Part shown: piece by piece, positions 15,518 through 24,990 of the stretch | How positions within the stretch are numbered: position 1 is the stretch's first letter | Layout of the letters: each line of letters starts with the position of its first letter | Origin: Castellaniella sp. MT123 | GTDB lineage: Bacteria > Pseudomonadota > Gammaproteobacteria > Burkholderiales > Burkholderiaceae_B | Direction of reading: 5' to 3' | Assembly: GCF_039614765.1 (NCBI RefSeq) | Contig: NZ_CP154879.1 | Coordinates: 3,162,001 to 3,226,000 of the forward strand | Length of the DNA stretch: 64,000 nt | Notes under the pieces: model-generated | Seen by the model: only the letters and a program-made list of their open reading frames with translations | What the model was told of the DNA's origin: nothing | Databases searched by the model: none | Made by a program: the position numbers and the translations under genes

Positions 15518-16560
15518 GTGTCTTCGAGCGTTACCTGACCCTATGGGTCTTTCTCTGCATCGTCGCTGGCGTTCTCCTGGGACAGGCGGCCCCTGGCGCT
15601 TTCCAGATCATCGGGAATGTGCAGGTGGCCCAGGTCAACTTGCCGGTGGGACTGCTCATCTGGCTGATGATCATCCCCATGCTGGTCAGGGTGGATTTCG
15701 GCGCGCTGAGCCAGGTGCGCCGGCACTGGCGCGGCATCGGCGTGACGCTGTTCGTGAACTGGGCCGTCAAGCCATTCTCGATGGCCTTCCTGGGGTGGCT
15801 ATTCATCCGGCAGGTGTTCGCGCCGTGGCTGCCTGCCGCTCAACTCGATAGTTACATTGCGGGGCTGATCCTGCTGGCAGCGGCACCGTGTACCGCAATG
15901 GTGTTCGTCTGGAGCCGGCTCACCGGCGGCGATCCACTCTTCACGTTGTCCCAGGTAGCGTTGAACGACACCATCATGGTGTTCGCCTTTGCACCGGTTG
16001 TGGGGCTGCTGCTGGGCTTGTCGTCCATCACCGTGCCCTGGGCGACGCTGCTGACCTCGGTGGTGCTGTACATCGTCATTCCGGTCATCCTGGCTCAACT
16101 CTGGCGCCGGGCGCTGCTGCGTCGTGGCCAGGCTGTTTTCGATGCCACCTTGGCGCGCGTTGGCTCGCTGTCCATTGCCGCATTGTTGTTGACGCTGGTG
16201 CTGCTCTTTGCCTTCCAGGGGCAAGCCATCATCGAGCAGCCCCTGGTGATCGCCATGCTGGCCGTGCCCATCCTGGTCCAGGTGCTGTTCAATTCGGCGC
16301 TGGCGTACTGGTTGAACCGGCGCGTGGGCGAACAGCACAATGTTGCATGCCCCTCGGCCCTGATTGGCGCGAGCAACTTCTTCGAGTTGGCCGTGGCCAC
16401 CGCCATCAGCCTGTTTGGCTTTCATTCGGGCGCGGCACTGGCGACCGTGGTGGGGGTATTGATCGAAGTGCCTGTCATGTTGCTGGTGGTGCGGGTGGTC
16501 AACCGCACCCGGGGCTGGTACGCCTGTCGTGTCCAGACACCCGCCCAGGAACCGGCCTGA
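15514..16560 (+). CDS. acr3: ACR3 family arsenite efflux transporter
   Basis: Integral membrane protein of 348 residues with about ten helices, of the bile acid:sodium symporter superfamily, ACR3 branch. Diagnostic blocks are AAAPCTAMVFVWS (with the essential membrane cysteine) and GASNFFELAVATAISLFG. It exports arsenite, and sometimes antimonite, using the proton gradient. The ATG at 15514 has RBS GAGAGGAA 5-6 bases upstream; the longer frame from 15463 is less likely. No arsC, arsH or complete arsR is in the window, so the pump stands alone behind an ArsR-type operator. Confidence 0.9.
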   Translation: MSVFERYLTLWVFLCIVAGVLLGQAAPGAFQIIGNVQVAQVNLPVGLLIWLMIIPMLVRVDFGALSQVRRHWRGIGVTLFVNWAVKPFSMAFLGWLFIRQVFAPWLPAAQLDSYIAGLILLAAAPCTAMVFVWSRLTGGDPLFTLSQVALNDTIMVFAFAPVVGLLLGLSSITVPWATLLTSVVLYIVIPVILAQLWRRALLRRGQAVFDATLARVGSLSIAALLLTLVLLFAFQGQAIIEQPLVIAMLAVPILVQVLFNSALAYWLNRRVGEQHNVACPSALIGASNFFELAVATAISLFGFHSGAALATVVGVLIEVPVMLLVVRVVNRTRGWYACRVQTPAQEPA

Positions 16561-16611
16561 TGAATAATGGGCAGGCTTCAGTGGCCCGCTACAGTAGTCG
16601 GGTCGCCCGTC

Positions 16612-17289
16612 TCAGGGGTTCACACGATCCACGTCGATCGCACTGATGGTCATATTGTCCACCACCGTGGGCATGGGGGTCATGCGGGCACTCTGCAACA
16701 TGGCGCGTCCGATCGCCCGGGTCGTGGTGAACTGCTTTGGGGCCAGCCAGCACAATAGTGCCAGGATCGGGTCACCCAGCCTGTAGACCCATCGGCGGGC
16801 GGGATAAGGGGAAATTTCGCCCTGCACCGGCCGGGCGCCGCCGGGGCGCAGGCAACACAGGGGAATGCCTAATGCGCGCAGGGCCTCTTCGGCTTCTCCC
16901 TTGATCCGGAACGGCATCAGACGGCTATGGACATCGGCACCCATACCCGAGATATACAAAAATCTGCCCTGGGGGTTGGCCGCGGCGTACGCTTTAGCGA
17001 CCCGGACGGTCATCTGAACGGTCACCTCGCGATAGGCTGCCTCGCTCAGGCCCAGGGGTAACGGGCCGGCGCAATACAAGCAGGCGTCCAGCCCCGTCAG
17101 ATCCAACCGGCTCAGGCCGTCCTCTGAAAAAACGTCAGCCTGCAGAAGATCGACCCGTGCATCCGCGATCCGGATCGGGTGCCGCACCAGCAGGACGATC
17201 CGGTCGATCGATGTATCCTGCAAGACAGTTTTGAGCACACCCTGTCCGACCAGACCGCTAGCCCCGACAATCAAGATACCTAATCCCAT
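16612..17289 (-). CDS. NAD(P)H-binding protein, atypical SDR/NmrA-like
   Basis: Rossmann protein of 225 residues starting MGLGILIVGASGLVGQGV, a GxxGxxG dinucleotide-binding loop. A YISGMGADVHSRLMPFRIKGEAE block follows, with the YxxxK-type active site replaced by an FRIKGEAE segment, as in the atypical SDRs (HIM/NmrA-like) that act as sensors or carry out simple reductions. I cannot name a substrate. It converges with the ACR3 gene, and its own promoter must lie between 17290 and 17433. The longer in-frame start at 17394 would add a basic, unstructured leader and is rejected. Confidence 0.75.
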   Translation of the reverse strand: MGLGILIVGASGLVGQGVLKTVLQDTSIDRIVLLVRHPIRIADARVDLLQADVFSEDGLSRLDLTGLDACLYCAGPLPLGLSEAAYREVTVQMTVRVAKAYAAANPQGRFLYISGMGADVHSRLMPFRIKGEAEEALRALGIPLCCLRPGGARPVQGEISPYPARRWVYRLGDPILALLCWLAPKQFTTTRAIGRAMLQSARMTPMPTVVDNMTISAIDVDRVNP

Positions 17290-17433
17290 CGCGCCACCTA
17301 CGCTCTGTCGATACCTGTTCCGACAGCTTAGAGCAAACCGCGGTATGGGAGAAGCTCTTCCAGGTGCGGTGGATCCGTGATGGGCGCATGCCACACGGCG
17401 ATTTGACCGGGTAGGACCGGTCGCCGCATGTGA

Positions 17434-18357
17434 TCAGACCTGGCTGGGGACGCGGACGAGCGGCCGCCGGCCGCGCTGGCGCCACTCCACGTAGCTGATG
17501 GTCAGGCCGCTGAATGCAATGATCGCGATGCCCAGCCAGGTGAACTGGTCGGGGAACTGCCCCCAGATCAGCCACCCTAGCGCCGTCGCGCTGATGATCT
17601 GCAGATACAGGAAGGGCGACAGCACGGACGCCGATGCGTTGTGGTACGCGCGGATCTGCAGCCAGTGTCCCAGCGCCCCCCAGACACCGGTGCCTAAGAG
17701 AATCGCCCAGCCGGTGGGGCCCAGCGCCGCCAGCGCGGGCAATGCGTCCGGCAGGGCGAACGGCAGGCCTACAAGCAGCACCAGACTGCCGACAGCACCG
17801 CTCCAGAGCAAGGTGGTCAGGGGGTCGTCCTGGGCGAGCAGGCGGTTCGAGATGTATTGTCCGGTGATCAGGGTGGCGGTCAGCAGGCCGAACAGCGTTC
17901 CGGTCAGATCCAGGCCCGCACCCGGGCGGATGACGATGAGTACGCCGATGAAGCCCGCGATGGCGGCGACCCAGCGGGACAGACGGGCCGGTTCGCCCAG
18001 CAGCCAGGGGGCAAGGGCAAGCACCAACAAGGGCGCCAGAAAGTTGATGGACGTGGCCTGCGCCTGAGGCAGGTGGTGCAGCGCCGTGAACATCGACAGC
18101 GTCGAGCCGAGCATGAACGTGGCGCGCAGGACCTGGCGGCCGGGCCTGTGGCTGCGCAAGATGCCAGGCCCTCGCGCCGGCAGCACGAAGGCCAGCACCA
18201 GCAGGCAATGCACGATGTACCGCACGGCACTGAGCACGAGCAGCGACACCCCCAGGCCCATGATCCACTTGCCGCTGGCGTCCAGCCCGGACAGCACCCA
18301 GGTGGACAGCACCAGCTGGAGAATGCCCGCAATGGGCCTGCCGGTTGTTGTGATCAT
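17434..18357 (-). CDS. EamA/DMT family transporter
   Basis: Membrane protein of 307 residues with about ten helices in two EamA repeats (AATAG/S-type inner halves; second repeat about residues 160-295). The substrate of DMT exporters is rarely predictable. The start codon overlaps the stop of the upstream LysR gene by four bases (18354-18357), so regulator and transporter form one operon. A longer upstream frame overlaps the LysR gene and is not coding. Confidence 0.85.
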   Translation of the reverse strand: MITTTGRPIAGILQLVLSTWVLSGLDASGKWIMGLGVSLLVLSAVRYIVHCLLVLAFVLPARGPGILRSHRPGRQVLRATFMLGSTLSMFTALHHLPQAQATSINFLAPLLVLALAPWLLGEPARLSRWVAAIAGFIGVLIVIRPGAGLDLTGTLFGLLTATLITGQYISNRLLAQDDPLTTLLWSGAVGSLVLLVGLPFALPDALPALAALGPTGWAILLGTGVWGALGHWLQIRAYHNASASVLSPFLYLQIISATALGWLIWGQFPDQFTWLGIAIIAFSGLTISYVEWRQRGRRPLVRVPSQV

Positions 18358-19271
18358 GGTTGTGTCCCGTCGGTCAGGACGGATTTCAGGACGTCGATGA
18401 ATGCGATGGTGCTGCGCGACAGCAGGCGCCGGCCCAGAGTCACGCACCAGACATTGACGGAGGGCAGACTCCATTGTGGCAGGACGCGCTCGAGTTCGCC
18501 CCGGCCCAGCAGTTCGTCCGCGAAAGTTTCCGACAGGCCGACGATGCCGAGCCCCTCGGCCGCCAGTGCCTGCAGCAGACCCACGGAATTCGCTGCCAGT
18601 ATGCGTTGCGGTATGCCCTCCCAGTGCTGGCCGCCGCATGACAGCTGCCACGGTTGGTACCGGCTGGTGCTGGGCGTCAGCATCAGGCCCATGTGCTCCA
18701 GCAGATCGGCTGGTTCGCGCGGCTGGCCGCTTCGTTGCAGATAGCCCCGGCTCGCGAACAGGCCGCTGCGCAGTGTCGCAATGTGGCGCGCCACCATCGT
18801 GCTGTCATCCGGCAGGTGCGTCGCGGCGCGCACGGCGACGTCGAAGCGTTCGGTGGCCAGGTCGACCCGGCGCACGGAAAGGTCCAGTTCCAGCTGGACG
18901 TCGGGATATCGCTGGCTGAACTGCGTGATCAGTTGCGTGACCAGCAGCTCGCGGTATTCCGGTGGCAGCGAGACTCGCAGAATGCCGCGTGGCACCGCGT
19001 GCTCGTGCTGCGCGGCGGCCACCGCATCTTCGTGCTCGTTCAAGAGCCGGCGGGCATGATCCAGCATCTGTTCACCGAACTCGGTCAGCACCAGGCTTCG
19101 CGTGCTGCGTTGCATCAGGCGTTCGCCCAGGGCGGTTTCCAGAGAGGCCAGGCGCCGCGACAGGGTGGCCTTGGGAATGCCGATCCTTTCCGAGGCGCGC
19201 GTGAAGCTGCCGGCCCGGACAACGTACGCGAACAGGATCAGATCGTCCGCGTGCAGATTATTCATTGCCAT
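18354..19271 (-). CDS. LysR family transcriptional regulator
   Basis: Protein of 305 residues with an N-terminal winged helix-turn-helix (GSFTRASERIGIPKATLSRRLASLE, residues about 20-45) and a substrate-binding domain (about 90-295). It resembles the DsdC/AaeR-like group with an extended SLPPEYRELLV start of the effector domain. It is encoded divergently from wrbA and co-transcribed with the EamA gene that follows it, so either may be a target. An alternative start two codons inside (19265) is possible. Confidence 0.88.
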   Translation of the reverse strand: MAMNNLHADDLILFAYVVRAGSFTRASERIGIPKATLSRRLASLETALGERLMQRSTRSLVLTEFGEQMLDHARRLLNEHEDAVAAAQHEHAVPRGILRVSLPPEYRELLVTQLITQFSQRYPDVQLELDLSVRRVDLATERFDVAVRAATHLPDDSTMVARHIATLRSGLFASRGYLQRSGQPREPADLLEHMGLMLTPSTSRYQPWQLSCGGQHWEGIPQRILAANSVGLLQALAAEGLGIVGLSETFADELLGRGELERVLPQWSLPSVNVWCVTLGRRLLSRSTIAFIDVLKSVLTDGTQP

Positions 19272-19293
19272 AGCCTGGATTGTCTCAGAAATG

Positions 19294-19313
19294 AAATTCT
19301 ATTTGTCGAATTT
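19294..19313. promoter_or_regulatory. LysR-type operator candidate between lysR and wrbA
   Basis: AAATTC-N8-GAATTT inverted repeat that contains a T-N11-A motif (T at 19298, A at 19310). It lies in the 133-base divergent gap, where LysR regulators normally bind. The assignment is from position and symmetry only. Confidence 0.4.
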
Positions 19314-19404
19314 GCGTATTTATTCTTGCATTCGATCCCAATAGACTGATTGATTGAAACTGACGGACAGTTCTTTCCAACTTCTACCCCCCAAGGAGCA
19401 ATCC

Positions 19405-19998
19405 ATGAGTGTGAAACTCGCCGTGATCTATTACTCGACCTACGGAACCAACGACCAGATGGCCGCCCTGGCAGCCGAGGCCGCCCGCGCCGCGGGCGCC
19501 GAGGTGCGCCTGCGCAAGGTTCAAGAAACGGTGCCCGAATCGGTTGTGGCCAGCGTAGAGGCCTGGAAGGCGCAGGCCGACAAGATGGCCGCCATCCCGA
19601 CGGCGACGGCCGACGATATGGAATGGGCCAATGCCTATCTGTTCTCGGCGCCCACGCGCTTTGGCGTGCAGGCAAGCCAGATGCGCGCCTTCATCGACTC
19701 GCTCGGCGGCGTCTGGGCCAAGGGCGGGCTGGCGGGTAAGGCGGTATCGGCGATGACGTCGGCGCAGAATACCCACGGTGGGCAGGAAGCCACCCTGCTG
19801 TCCTTCTACACGACCGTGATGCACTGGGGCGGGATCGTCGTGGCCCCGGGCTACACGGACCAGTGCATCTTCAAGTCGGGCGGCAATCCTTATGGTTACA
19901 GCCACACGATGGGTGCGGAATTCACCGAGGACGACAAGGCCTCGATCGCTCATCAGGCACGCCGGCTGGTGGACATCGCCGGCAAACTGGCCCGCTGA
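19405..19998 (+). CDS. wrbA: NAD(P)H:quinone oxidoreductase, WrbA family
   Basis: Flavodoxin-fold protein of 197 residues. FMN-binding loops are [26 protein letters not shown] and [15 protein letters not shown]; all are typical WrbA motifs. It carries out two-electron reduction of quinones and protects against oxidative stress. The ATG 19405 follows AAGGAGC by six bases; the in-frame ATG-like start at 19354 lacks an RBS. It is read away from the LysR gene. Confidence 0.93.
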   Translation: MSVKLAVIYYSTYGTNDQMAALAAEAARAAGAEVRLRKVQETVPESVVASVEAWKAQADKMAAIPTATADDMEWANAYLFSAPTRFGVQASQMRAFIDSLGGVWAKGGLAGKAVSAMTSAQNTHGGQEATLLSFYTTVMHWGGIVVAPGYTDQCIFKSGGNPYGYSHTMGAEFTEDDKASIAHQARRLVDIAGKLAR

Positions 19999-20050
19999 TC
20001 CGGACCCGGACCCGCATCCCGGTCGCCGCGGCCAGGCGCTGCAAAGGGTG

Positions 20051-20079
20051 ACCGCAGCCGATCCACCGTCGGCTGCGGT
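20051..20079. terminator. stem-loop between wrbA and the esterase gene
   Basis: Perfect 11-base stem ACCGCAGCCGA / TCGGCTGCGGT with a 7-base loop, ending seven bases before the esterase ATG. No T-tract follows. It may terminate wrbA transcripts with Rho or mask the esterase translation start. Confidence 0.5.
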
Positions 20080-20085
20080 ATCCTG

Positions 20086-20862
20086 ATGTCTGGCGCCCCC
20101 CAGGAGTCTCTCTTGCCTGATTCGTCCGATATGCGACCCGATCCGCTGTGCATTCTCCCGTCCGGCGACACGCCGGCTCAGTTGTTTGTCCTGCTCCATG
20201 GTGAATCCTCGGATCCGGGGCAGTTGTTGCACCTGGTGGCCGCGATCCGGGAGGCCTTTCCGCAGGCGGTCATTGTCCAGCCCTATGGACCGTTCGGCGC
20301 CGACCAAGGCCGGCGCTGGATTGCGGATGCCAGTCCGGACGCGCAATCGTATGTCGGGCTGGTCGCGGACGCCGGCGCATTGCTGACGCGCGAGGTTCTG
20401 GCCTGGCAAAGCCAGCACGGCCTGAGCGGCGAGCAAACCGCTCTGGTCGGTTTTTCGGAAGGCGCGGCAGTGGTGCTGGATGCCGTGTGCGCGGTCCCTG
20501 GCCTGGCGGGTCGGGCGCTGCTGTTTTCCACGCGTTTCGCCGCATTGCCCGAAGTCGCACCGGCCGTTTCCACACTCCACCTGCTGCATGGCGCGGAGGA
20601 CCGCGTCGCTCCGGTGGATCAGGCGCGCCAGGTGCATGCCCGTCTGGCTGAACTGCAGGGTGACGTGACGCTGGACATCGCCTCGGGCGTTGGCCACGAC
20701 CTGCATGCGGCGCTGATCCGGCAGGCGATCGTCCGGCTGCAGACCTGCGTGCCATTGCGCAGCTGGGAGGCCATGCTGGGTTCCCCCGATCTGCGGGTCG
20801 ATGAGTACAGCGCCGATGCGCCGGGGGAAGACGGGGATGTCGGACCCAGAACGCTGCATTAA
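20086..20862 (+). CDS. alpha/beta hydrolase, YpfH/carboxylesterase-like
   Basis: Serine hydrolase of 258 residues. The LLHGESSDP oxyanion region, nucleophile elbow GFSEGA, an acid candidate in [10 protein letters not shown] and catalytic His in GVGHDLH are in the right order. This is the phospholipase/carboxylesterase family (E. coli YpfH-like). The C-terminal tail after about residue 225 is longer than in YpfH. The physiological substrate is unknown. Confidence 0.82.
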   Translation: MSGAPQESLLPDSSDMRPDPLCILPSGDTPAQLFVLLHGESSDPGQLLHLVAAIREAFPQAVIVQPYGPFGADQGRRWIADASPDAQSYVGLVADAGALLTREVLAWQSQHGLSGEQTALVGFSEGAAVVLDAVCAVPGLAGRALLFSTRFAALPEVAPAVSTLHLLHGAEDRVAPVDQARQVHARLAELQGDVTLDIASGVGHDLHAALIRQAIVRLQTCVPLRSWEAMLGSPDLRVDEYSADAPGEDGDVGPRTLH

Positions 20863-20880
20863 GATGGCAGGATACGGATC

Positions 20881-20899
20881 GCGGGCGCGGCGCGCCCGC
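20881..20899. terminator. GC hairpin between esterase and msrP
   Basis: GCGGGCGC-GGC-GCGCCCGC, a perfect 8-base stem 18 bases after the esterase stop. No T-run is present, so it is only a candidate terminator or RNA-stabilising element. Confidence 0.4.
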
Positions 20900-20939
20900 A
20901 CCGTGTGGCCTTTCGAGGCCGTTCCCACAGGAGGCTGCC

Positions 20940-21902
20940 ATGCACGTCGAACAGAGTCGGGATATTCCACCATCCGGGATCACGCCGGAATCTGTCTGGC
21001 TTGGGCGGCGACGCTGGTTGCGGCAGATGGCGGCGGGTTCGCTTGCATTGGGGATGGGCGGCCTGGCACGTGCCAGCGCCGGTGACGGGCCAACCGGGCC
21101 GGTGCTGCCGGCGCCGCCCAATGCCCGCTGGTCGACGACCGAAAAGCCCAATAGCTGGCACGACATTACCACCTACAACAACTTCTACGAGTTCGGCACG
21201 GGCAAGGGCGATCCAGCCGAATACGCCGGGCGCATGCGACTGCGGCCTTGGGCCGTGAAGATCGATGGCGCGGTGGGCAAGCCCATGACGCTGGATCTCG
21301 ACGACCTGCGCAAGCTCGCGCCGCTCGAAGAACGCGTCTACCGGCTGCGCTGTGTCGAGGCCTGGTCCCTGGTCGTGCCCTGGATCGGCTATTCGTTGTC
21401 GCACCTGCTGCAACGGGTCGAACCGACTGCGGATGCACGTTATGTCGTATTCACGAGCGCCGTGCAGCCGGATGTGATGCCCGGTGTGCGCCAGCGGATC
21501 CTCGATTGGCCCTATGTCGAGGGCCTGCGCATGGATGAGGCCATGCACCCGCTGACCTTGCTGACGTTTGGATTGTATGGCCACGATCTTCCCCCGCAGG
21601 ATGGGGCGCCGCTGCGCATCATCGTGCCCTGGAAGTACGGTTTCAAGTCCGCGAAATCGCTGGTCCATATCCGCCTGCAGGCCGAACAGCCGGTGAGCAG
21701 CTGGATGCGGGCGGCACCCGACGAGTACGGCTTTTACGCCAACGTGAATCCCTCCGTACCCCATCCACGCTGGAGCCAGGCGACGGAACGGCGGATCGGG
21801 ACCGGGTTTTTTGCCTCACGCATTCCGACGCTGCCTTTCAATGGCTATGCCGAGTCGGTGGCGGGGCTCTACCAGGGGATGGATCTGCGGCGGAATTTCT
21901 GA
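20940..21902 (+). CDS. msrP: protein-methionine-sulfoxide reductase catalytic subunit MsrP
   Basis: Molybdopterin enzyme of 320 residues (formerly YedY). A twin-arginine signal ([12 protein letters not shown], residues about 23-46) sends it folded to the periplasm, where it repairs oxidised methionines in proteins. The molybdenum-ligating Cys138 lies in RLRCVEAWS. Strong RBS AGGAGG precedes the ATG. It is followed without a gap by msrQ, which supplies electrons from the membrane quinone/haem pathway. Confidence 0.95.
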   Translation: MHVEQSRDIPPSGITPESVWLGRRRWLRQMAAGSLALGMGGLARASAGDGPTGPVLPAPPNARWSTTEKPNSWHDITTYNNFYEFGTGKGDPAEYAGRMRLRPWAVKIDGAVGKPMTLDLDDLRKLAPLEERVYRLRCVEAWSLVVPWIGYSLSHLLQRVEPTADARYVVFTSAVQPDVMPGVRQRILDWPYVEGLRMDEAMHPLTLLTFGLYGHDLPPQDGAPLRIIVPWKYGFKSAKSLVHIRLQAEQPVSSWMRAAPDEYGFYANVNPSVPHPRWSQATERRIGTGFFASRIPTLPFNGYAESVAGLYQGMDLRRNF

Positions 21903-22522
21903 TGCGATCGGGTGTGTGGTTGCGTGTTGGGGTGCATGCCGTCGGCCTGTTTCCGTTGGCTCGCTGGGTTGTGTTGGGCGCAACGCAAGGCCTGAGCGCC
22001 AATCCGCAGGAATTTCTGACCCGGTCGTCCGGCGTTTGGGCGCTGGCCTTGTTGTGGGCCGTCCTGTGCGTGACGCCGGCGCGCCGGTTGACGGGCTGGA
22101 CGCGGCTCGTCAGGTACCGGCGCGCGCTGGGGCTGTATGCGTTTTTCTACACGGTACTGCACGTCATTGCCTGGGCGATCTGGGATCGTGGGGGCGCGCC
22201 CGCCGCCATGTGGACCGACCTGTGGCAACGGGATTTCATCGGTGTTGGGGCTATCGCCGTGCTGCTGCTGGTGCCGCTGGCACTGACGTCCACCAACGGA
22301 TGGATCCGGCGCTTGGGGCGATGGTGGCGACGCCTTCACTGGCTGATCCATCCGGCGGCCGTCCTGTCCGTCCTGCATTTCGAGTGGATGCGCGCAGGCA
22401 AGAATGATTTTCTGGAGCCGCGCATCTACGCGGTCATCCTGGCGGTGCTATTAGGGGTTCGCTTATGGTGGTGGTGGGAAAATCGGGCGAAGCAACGCTT
22501 CGATCAGCATCGTTTGGGGTAG
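21902..22522 (+). CDS. msrQ: haem-binding membrane subunit MsrQ
   Basis: Protein of 206 residues with six predicted helices, the ferric-reductase-like fold of YedZ. Histidines sit in the helices (VLHVIAW, LHWLIHPAAVLSVLHF) where haem b is expected. It passes electrons to MsrP. The ATG shares a base with the msrP stop. Its 3' end overlaps the next gene by 58 bases. Confidence 0.93.
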   Translation: MRSGVWLRVGVHAVGLFPLARWVVLGATQGLSANPQEFLTRSSGVWALALLWAVLCVTPARRLTGWTRLVRYRRALGLYAFFYTVLHVIAWAIWDRGGAPAAMWTDLWQRDFIGVGAIAVLLLVPLALTSTNGWIRRLGRWWRRLHWLIHPAAVLSVLHFEWMRAGKNDFLEPRIYAVILAVLLGVRLWWWWENRAKQRFDQHRLG

Positions 22523-23382
22523 GCTTCATCGGTGCCGGGCGCCTGGCCCGAGCCCTGGCCTTGGCATTGCAGGGGGCTGGCGTGCCGGTTGCCTGGGTGG
22601 CCAGCCGCCATGCGGAAAGTGCCCGCCTCATGGCGCAGGGCCTGCGGGATTGCCAGGCCAGCGATATCCAGCGATTGGCGGATCAATGCGATCTGGTCTT
22701 CATCACGACCCCGGATGCCGGCATCCCTGATGTAGCCCGCGCCGTCTCCTGGCGTGCCGGGCGGATGGTCGTGCATTGCAGTGGCGCCACACCGGTGGCC
22801 GTCTTGCAGCCGGCTGCGGACGCCGGGGCGCTGATTGGCGGTTTCCATCCCATGCAGGCCTTTGGGGCCGATGTCCAGGCTGCGGTCGACAGTCTTCCAG
22901 GCTGCACGGTGGCCATCGAGGCCGCCGATGCGGATCTGAGTGCCCTCCTGCATGATCTGGCGCATCGCGTCGGGTGCGTCGGCCTGAGCCTGCCGCCTGG
23001 AGCGAGGGCGCGCTATCACGCGTCAGGCGGCTATGCGTCGCAGCACGTCCACGTTCTGCTGGCCGAAGCCGTGCGTTTGTGGCAATCCTGGGGTGCGACC
23101 GAGCAGCAGGCGCTGGCAGCGCTGCTGCCCTTGTTGCGCGGCACGGTGGAATCCCTGGCGCGCAGCGGCGTTGCCGGCGGTATGCCAGGGCCGGTCTCAC
23201 GCGGCGATGCCGGGACGGTGCGCCTGCATCGTCAGGCGCTGCAGGGCCTGGATCCGGAAATGCGCGATCTATATGATCGTCTGTGCCGGCGCGGTGTCGT
23301 TCTGGCCCAGGCCGCGGGGCGCCTGGATGATGATCAGGCCCAAGTCATGGAACGGCTATTGCGGGAACTGCCTGGTGCTTGA
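22465..23382 (+). CDS. Rossmann-like and DUF2520 domain protein
   Basis: Protein of 305 residues: an N-terminal dinucleotide-binding domain (GVGFIGAGRLARALALAL) followed by a C-terminal DUF2520 helical domain with RARYHASGGYASQHV. The architecture resembles 6-phosphogluconate/ketopantoate reductases; DUF2520 proteins have no settled function. The only start codons are ATG 22465 and two adjacent GTGs, forcing a 58-base overlap with msrQ. It converges with the MipA gene. Confidence 0.8.
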   Translation: MVVVGKSGEATLRSASFGVGFIGAGRLARALALALQGAGVPVAWVASRHAESARLMAQGLRDCQASDIQRLADQCDLVFITTPDAGIPDVARAVSWRAGRMVVHCSGATPVAVLQPAADAGALIGGFHPMQAFGADVQAAVDSLPGCTVAIEAADADLSALLHDLAHRVGCVGLSLPPGARARYHASGGYASQHVHVLLAEAVRLWQSWGATEQQALAALLPLLRGTVESLARSGVAGGMPGPVSRGDAGTVRLHRQALQGLDPEMRDLYDRLCRRGVVLAQAAGRLDDDQAQVMERLLRELPGA

Positions 23383-23414
23383 TCCGAGGGCTTTCCGTCG
23401 GACGGTCGTGCGCC

Positions 23415-24200
23415 TCAGAAAGCGTAGCTGCCGCCCACCAGTGTATGGAACTGGGTTTTCTGCCGGACCATCGGGCTGTCGGCCGCCTGGCCCACGAGGC
23501 GACTTGTGCCGACCAGACTGGTGAGGTTCAGCCGCTCGGTCACCGCGTAATTGACGACCACGCGCGCGGAGACGTCCTTGACGCCGGAGGTCGGCTGATA
23601 GGTTTCCAGCCCGGACTGGCGGGACTGGTCGCCGTTGATGCCGAAATAGCTGTCCATGTATTTTTCATTGGCCCAGGTGGCGCCGACGCTGGGTGTCAGG
23701 CGCACGCTTTCCGTCACAGCGTAGGGGTAGGAGACGCGCGAGTCGACCAGCAGGCCGCGATCGCGGTGTGTGACCGCCTGGGTGGCGGCGATACCGAAGA
23801 CCGCACCCGCGATATTGGTGGATAGCCCCAGCCGGGCGCCGATGGCATCGGACAGGCCGCCGATGCCCGGCGGCACGTCGTCGCTGCCATATCCCCACAT
23901 CATGTTCAGTCCCGCCTCCAGCGTCAGGCGCTTGGTCTGGATGAGATTCAGGCCGACGCCGTCTTCGGTGCGGGCGTAGAACCGGCCAAACTGGGCGTTG
24001 ACGAGGGGGATCGTCCTGCCTTTGTATTCGTCGGATCCTTCGTAGCGCGGGATGGCGGCCACGCCAGCCCCCAGCGTCATGCGATTCTGGCCTTCGGCCT
24101 GCGCGGTGCCCAGGATCGAAAATCCCAGCAAAATCAGTGCGATGCGATGGCGCAAGGGCGTGCGACCGGATTGTCGGGGAAGGACGCAGCGAGGAAACAT
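23415..24200 (-). CDS. MipA/OmpV family outer membrane protein
   Basis: Protein of 261 residues with a signal peptide (cleavage near AQAEGQ, about residue 36), a beta-barrel-like body with alternating residues, and terminal aromatic GGSYAF, a typical barrel end. MipA/OmpV proteins scaffold murein enzymes or act as porins. It converges with the DUF2520 gene and may be transcribed with the amidotransferase gene 61 bases upstream. Confidence 0.85.
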   Translation of the reverse strand: MFPRCVLPRQSGRTPLRHRIALILLGFSILGTAQAEGQNRMTLGAGVAAIPRYEGSDEYKGRTIPLVNAQFGRFYARTEDGVGLNLIQTKRLTLEAGLNMMWGYGSDDVPPGIGGLSDAIGARLGLSTNIAGAVFGIAATQAVTHRDRGLLVDSRVSYPYAVTESVRLTPSVGATWANEKYMDSYFGINGDQSRQSGLETYQPTSGVKDVSARVVVNYAVTERLNLTSLVGTSRLVGQAADSPMVRQKTQFHTLVGGSYAF

Positions 24201-24261
24201 GATTGCAGCTTTGGTTGTATCAGGTAACGGATGTGCATCCTAGTCGTGTGCCGCGCGCCCG

Positions 24262-24990
24262 TCAAGGCGCGGTCGCGGCGCCGCAGCGGGACCGGATGAA
24301 GTTCAGGATCCAGCGGCCGACCAGCAGGTCGTTGACCGGCTGCCGCAGGCTGTGCCGGGCGGCCAGGATGCGCTCCGCCGACACCCCCGTTCGTCTCAGC
24401 TCCAGCAGATCTTCGAGGTAGGCGCGGGAAAATTCCGGGTGCCCTTGAATGCCCAGAAAGACATCGCCCACCTGCATCATGTAGATGGGGCAGAATCCGC
24501 TGTGCGCCAGGATGCGGCCCTGAGGCGGAAGCTCGGCCACCTGATCCTGATGGCTGGCCAGCAATTCCAGAGTCGGAGAATCCCAGGGGGACATCCAGGG
24601 TTCCTGCTGGCTCAGTGTGACCGGATAGGCGCCCAGGCCCCAGCCATTCACGCTGCGTTCCACCCGGCCGCCCAGCGCCTTGGCCATCAGTTGGTGGCCG
24701 AAACAGATGCCGACCAGCGGTTGGTGGGCCTGCCACAGCGTCCGGATGAAACGTTCCAGTGATGCGATCCAGTCGGCATCGTCGTTGGCGCCGTATTTCG
24801 AGCCGGTGGTGAGCCAGCCGTCGAAGCCGTCCGTCCGGTCGGGAATCCGCCCCTCGTGGCAGGCAAAGACCTGGAGTTCGACCTCGGGATCGACCGATCG
24901 CAGCAGGGTCTGGATCATGTCGGGATAGCTGCCGTGCCGCTCGATCAGCGGTTGCGCGACGTCATCGCATTGCAGTAAGCCGATTTTCAT
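24262..24990 (-). CDS. class I glutamine amidotransferase-like protein
   Basis: GATase1 protein of 242 residues starting MKIGLLQCDD. The nucleophile Cys lies in GICFGHQLMAKALGG and the His/Glu pair in GHPEFS. It resembles GMP-synthase-like stand-alone amidotransferases that hydrolyse gamma-glutamyl compounds (PuuD/YfeJ-like). Its start overlaps the end of the isomerase gene, so it is the third gene of a three-gene operon. I place the start at 24990; an upstream in-frame codon at 25008 overlaps its neighbour more. Confidence 0.85.
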   Translation of the reverse strand: MKIGLLQCDDVAQPLIERHGSYPDMIQTLLRSVDPEVELQVFACHEGRIPDRTDGFDGWLTTGSKYGANDDADWIASLERFIRTLWQAHQPLVGICFGHQLMAKALGGRVERSVNGWGLGAYPVTLSQQEPWMSPWDSPTLELLASHQDQVAELPPQGRILAHSGFCPIYMMQVGDVFLGIQGHPEFSRAYLEDLLELRRTGVSAERILAARHSLRQPVNDLLVGRWILNFIRSRCGAATAP

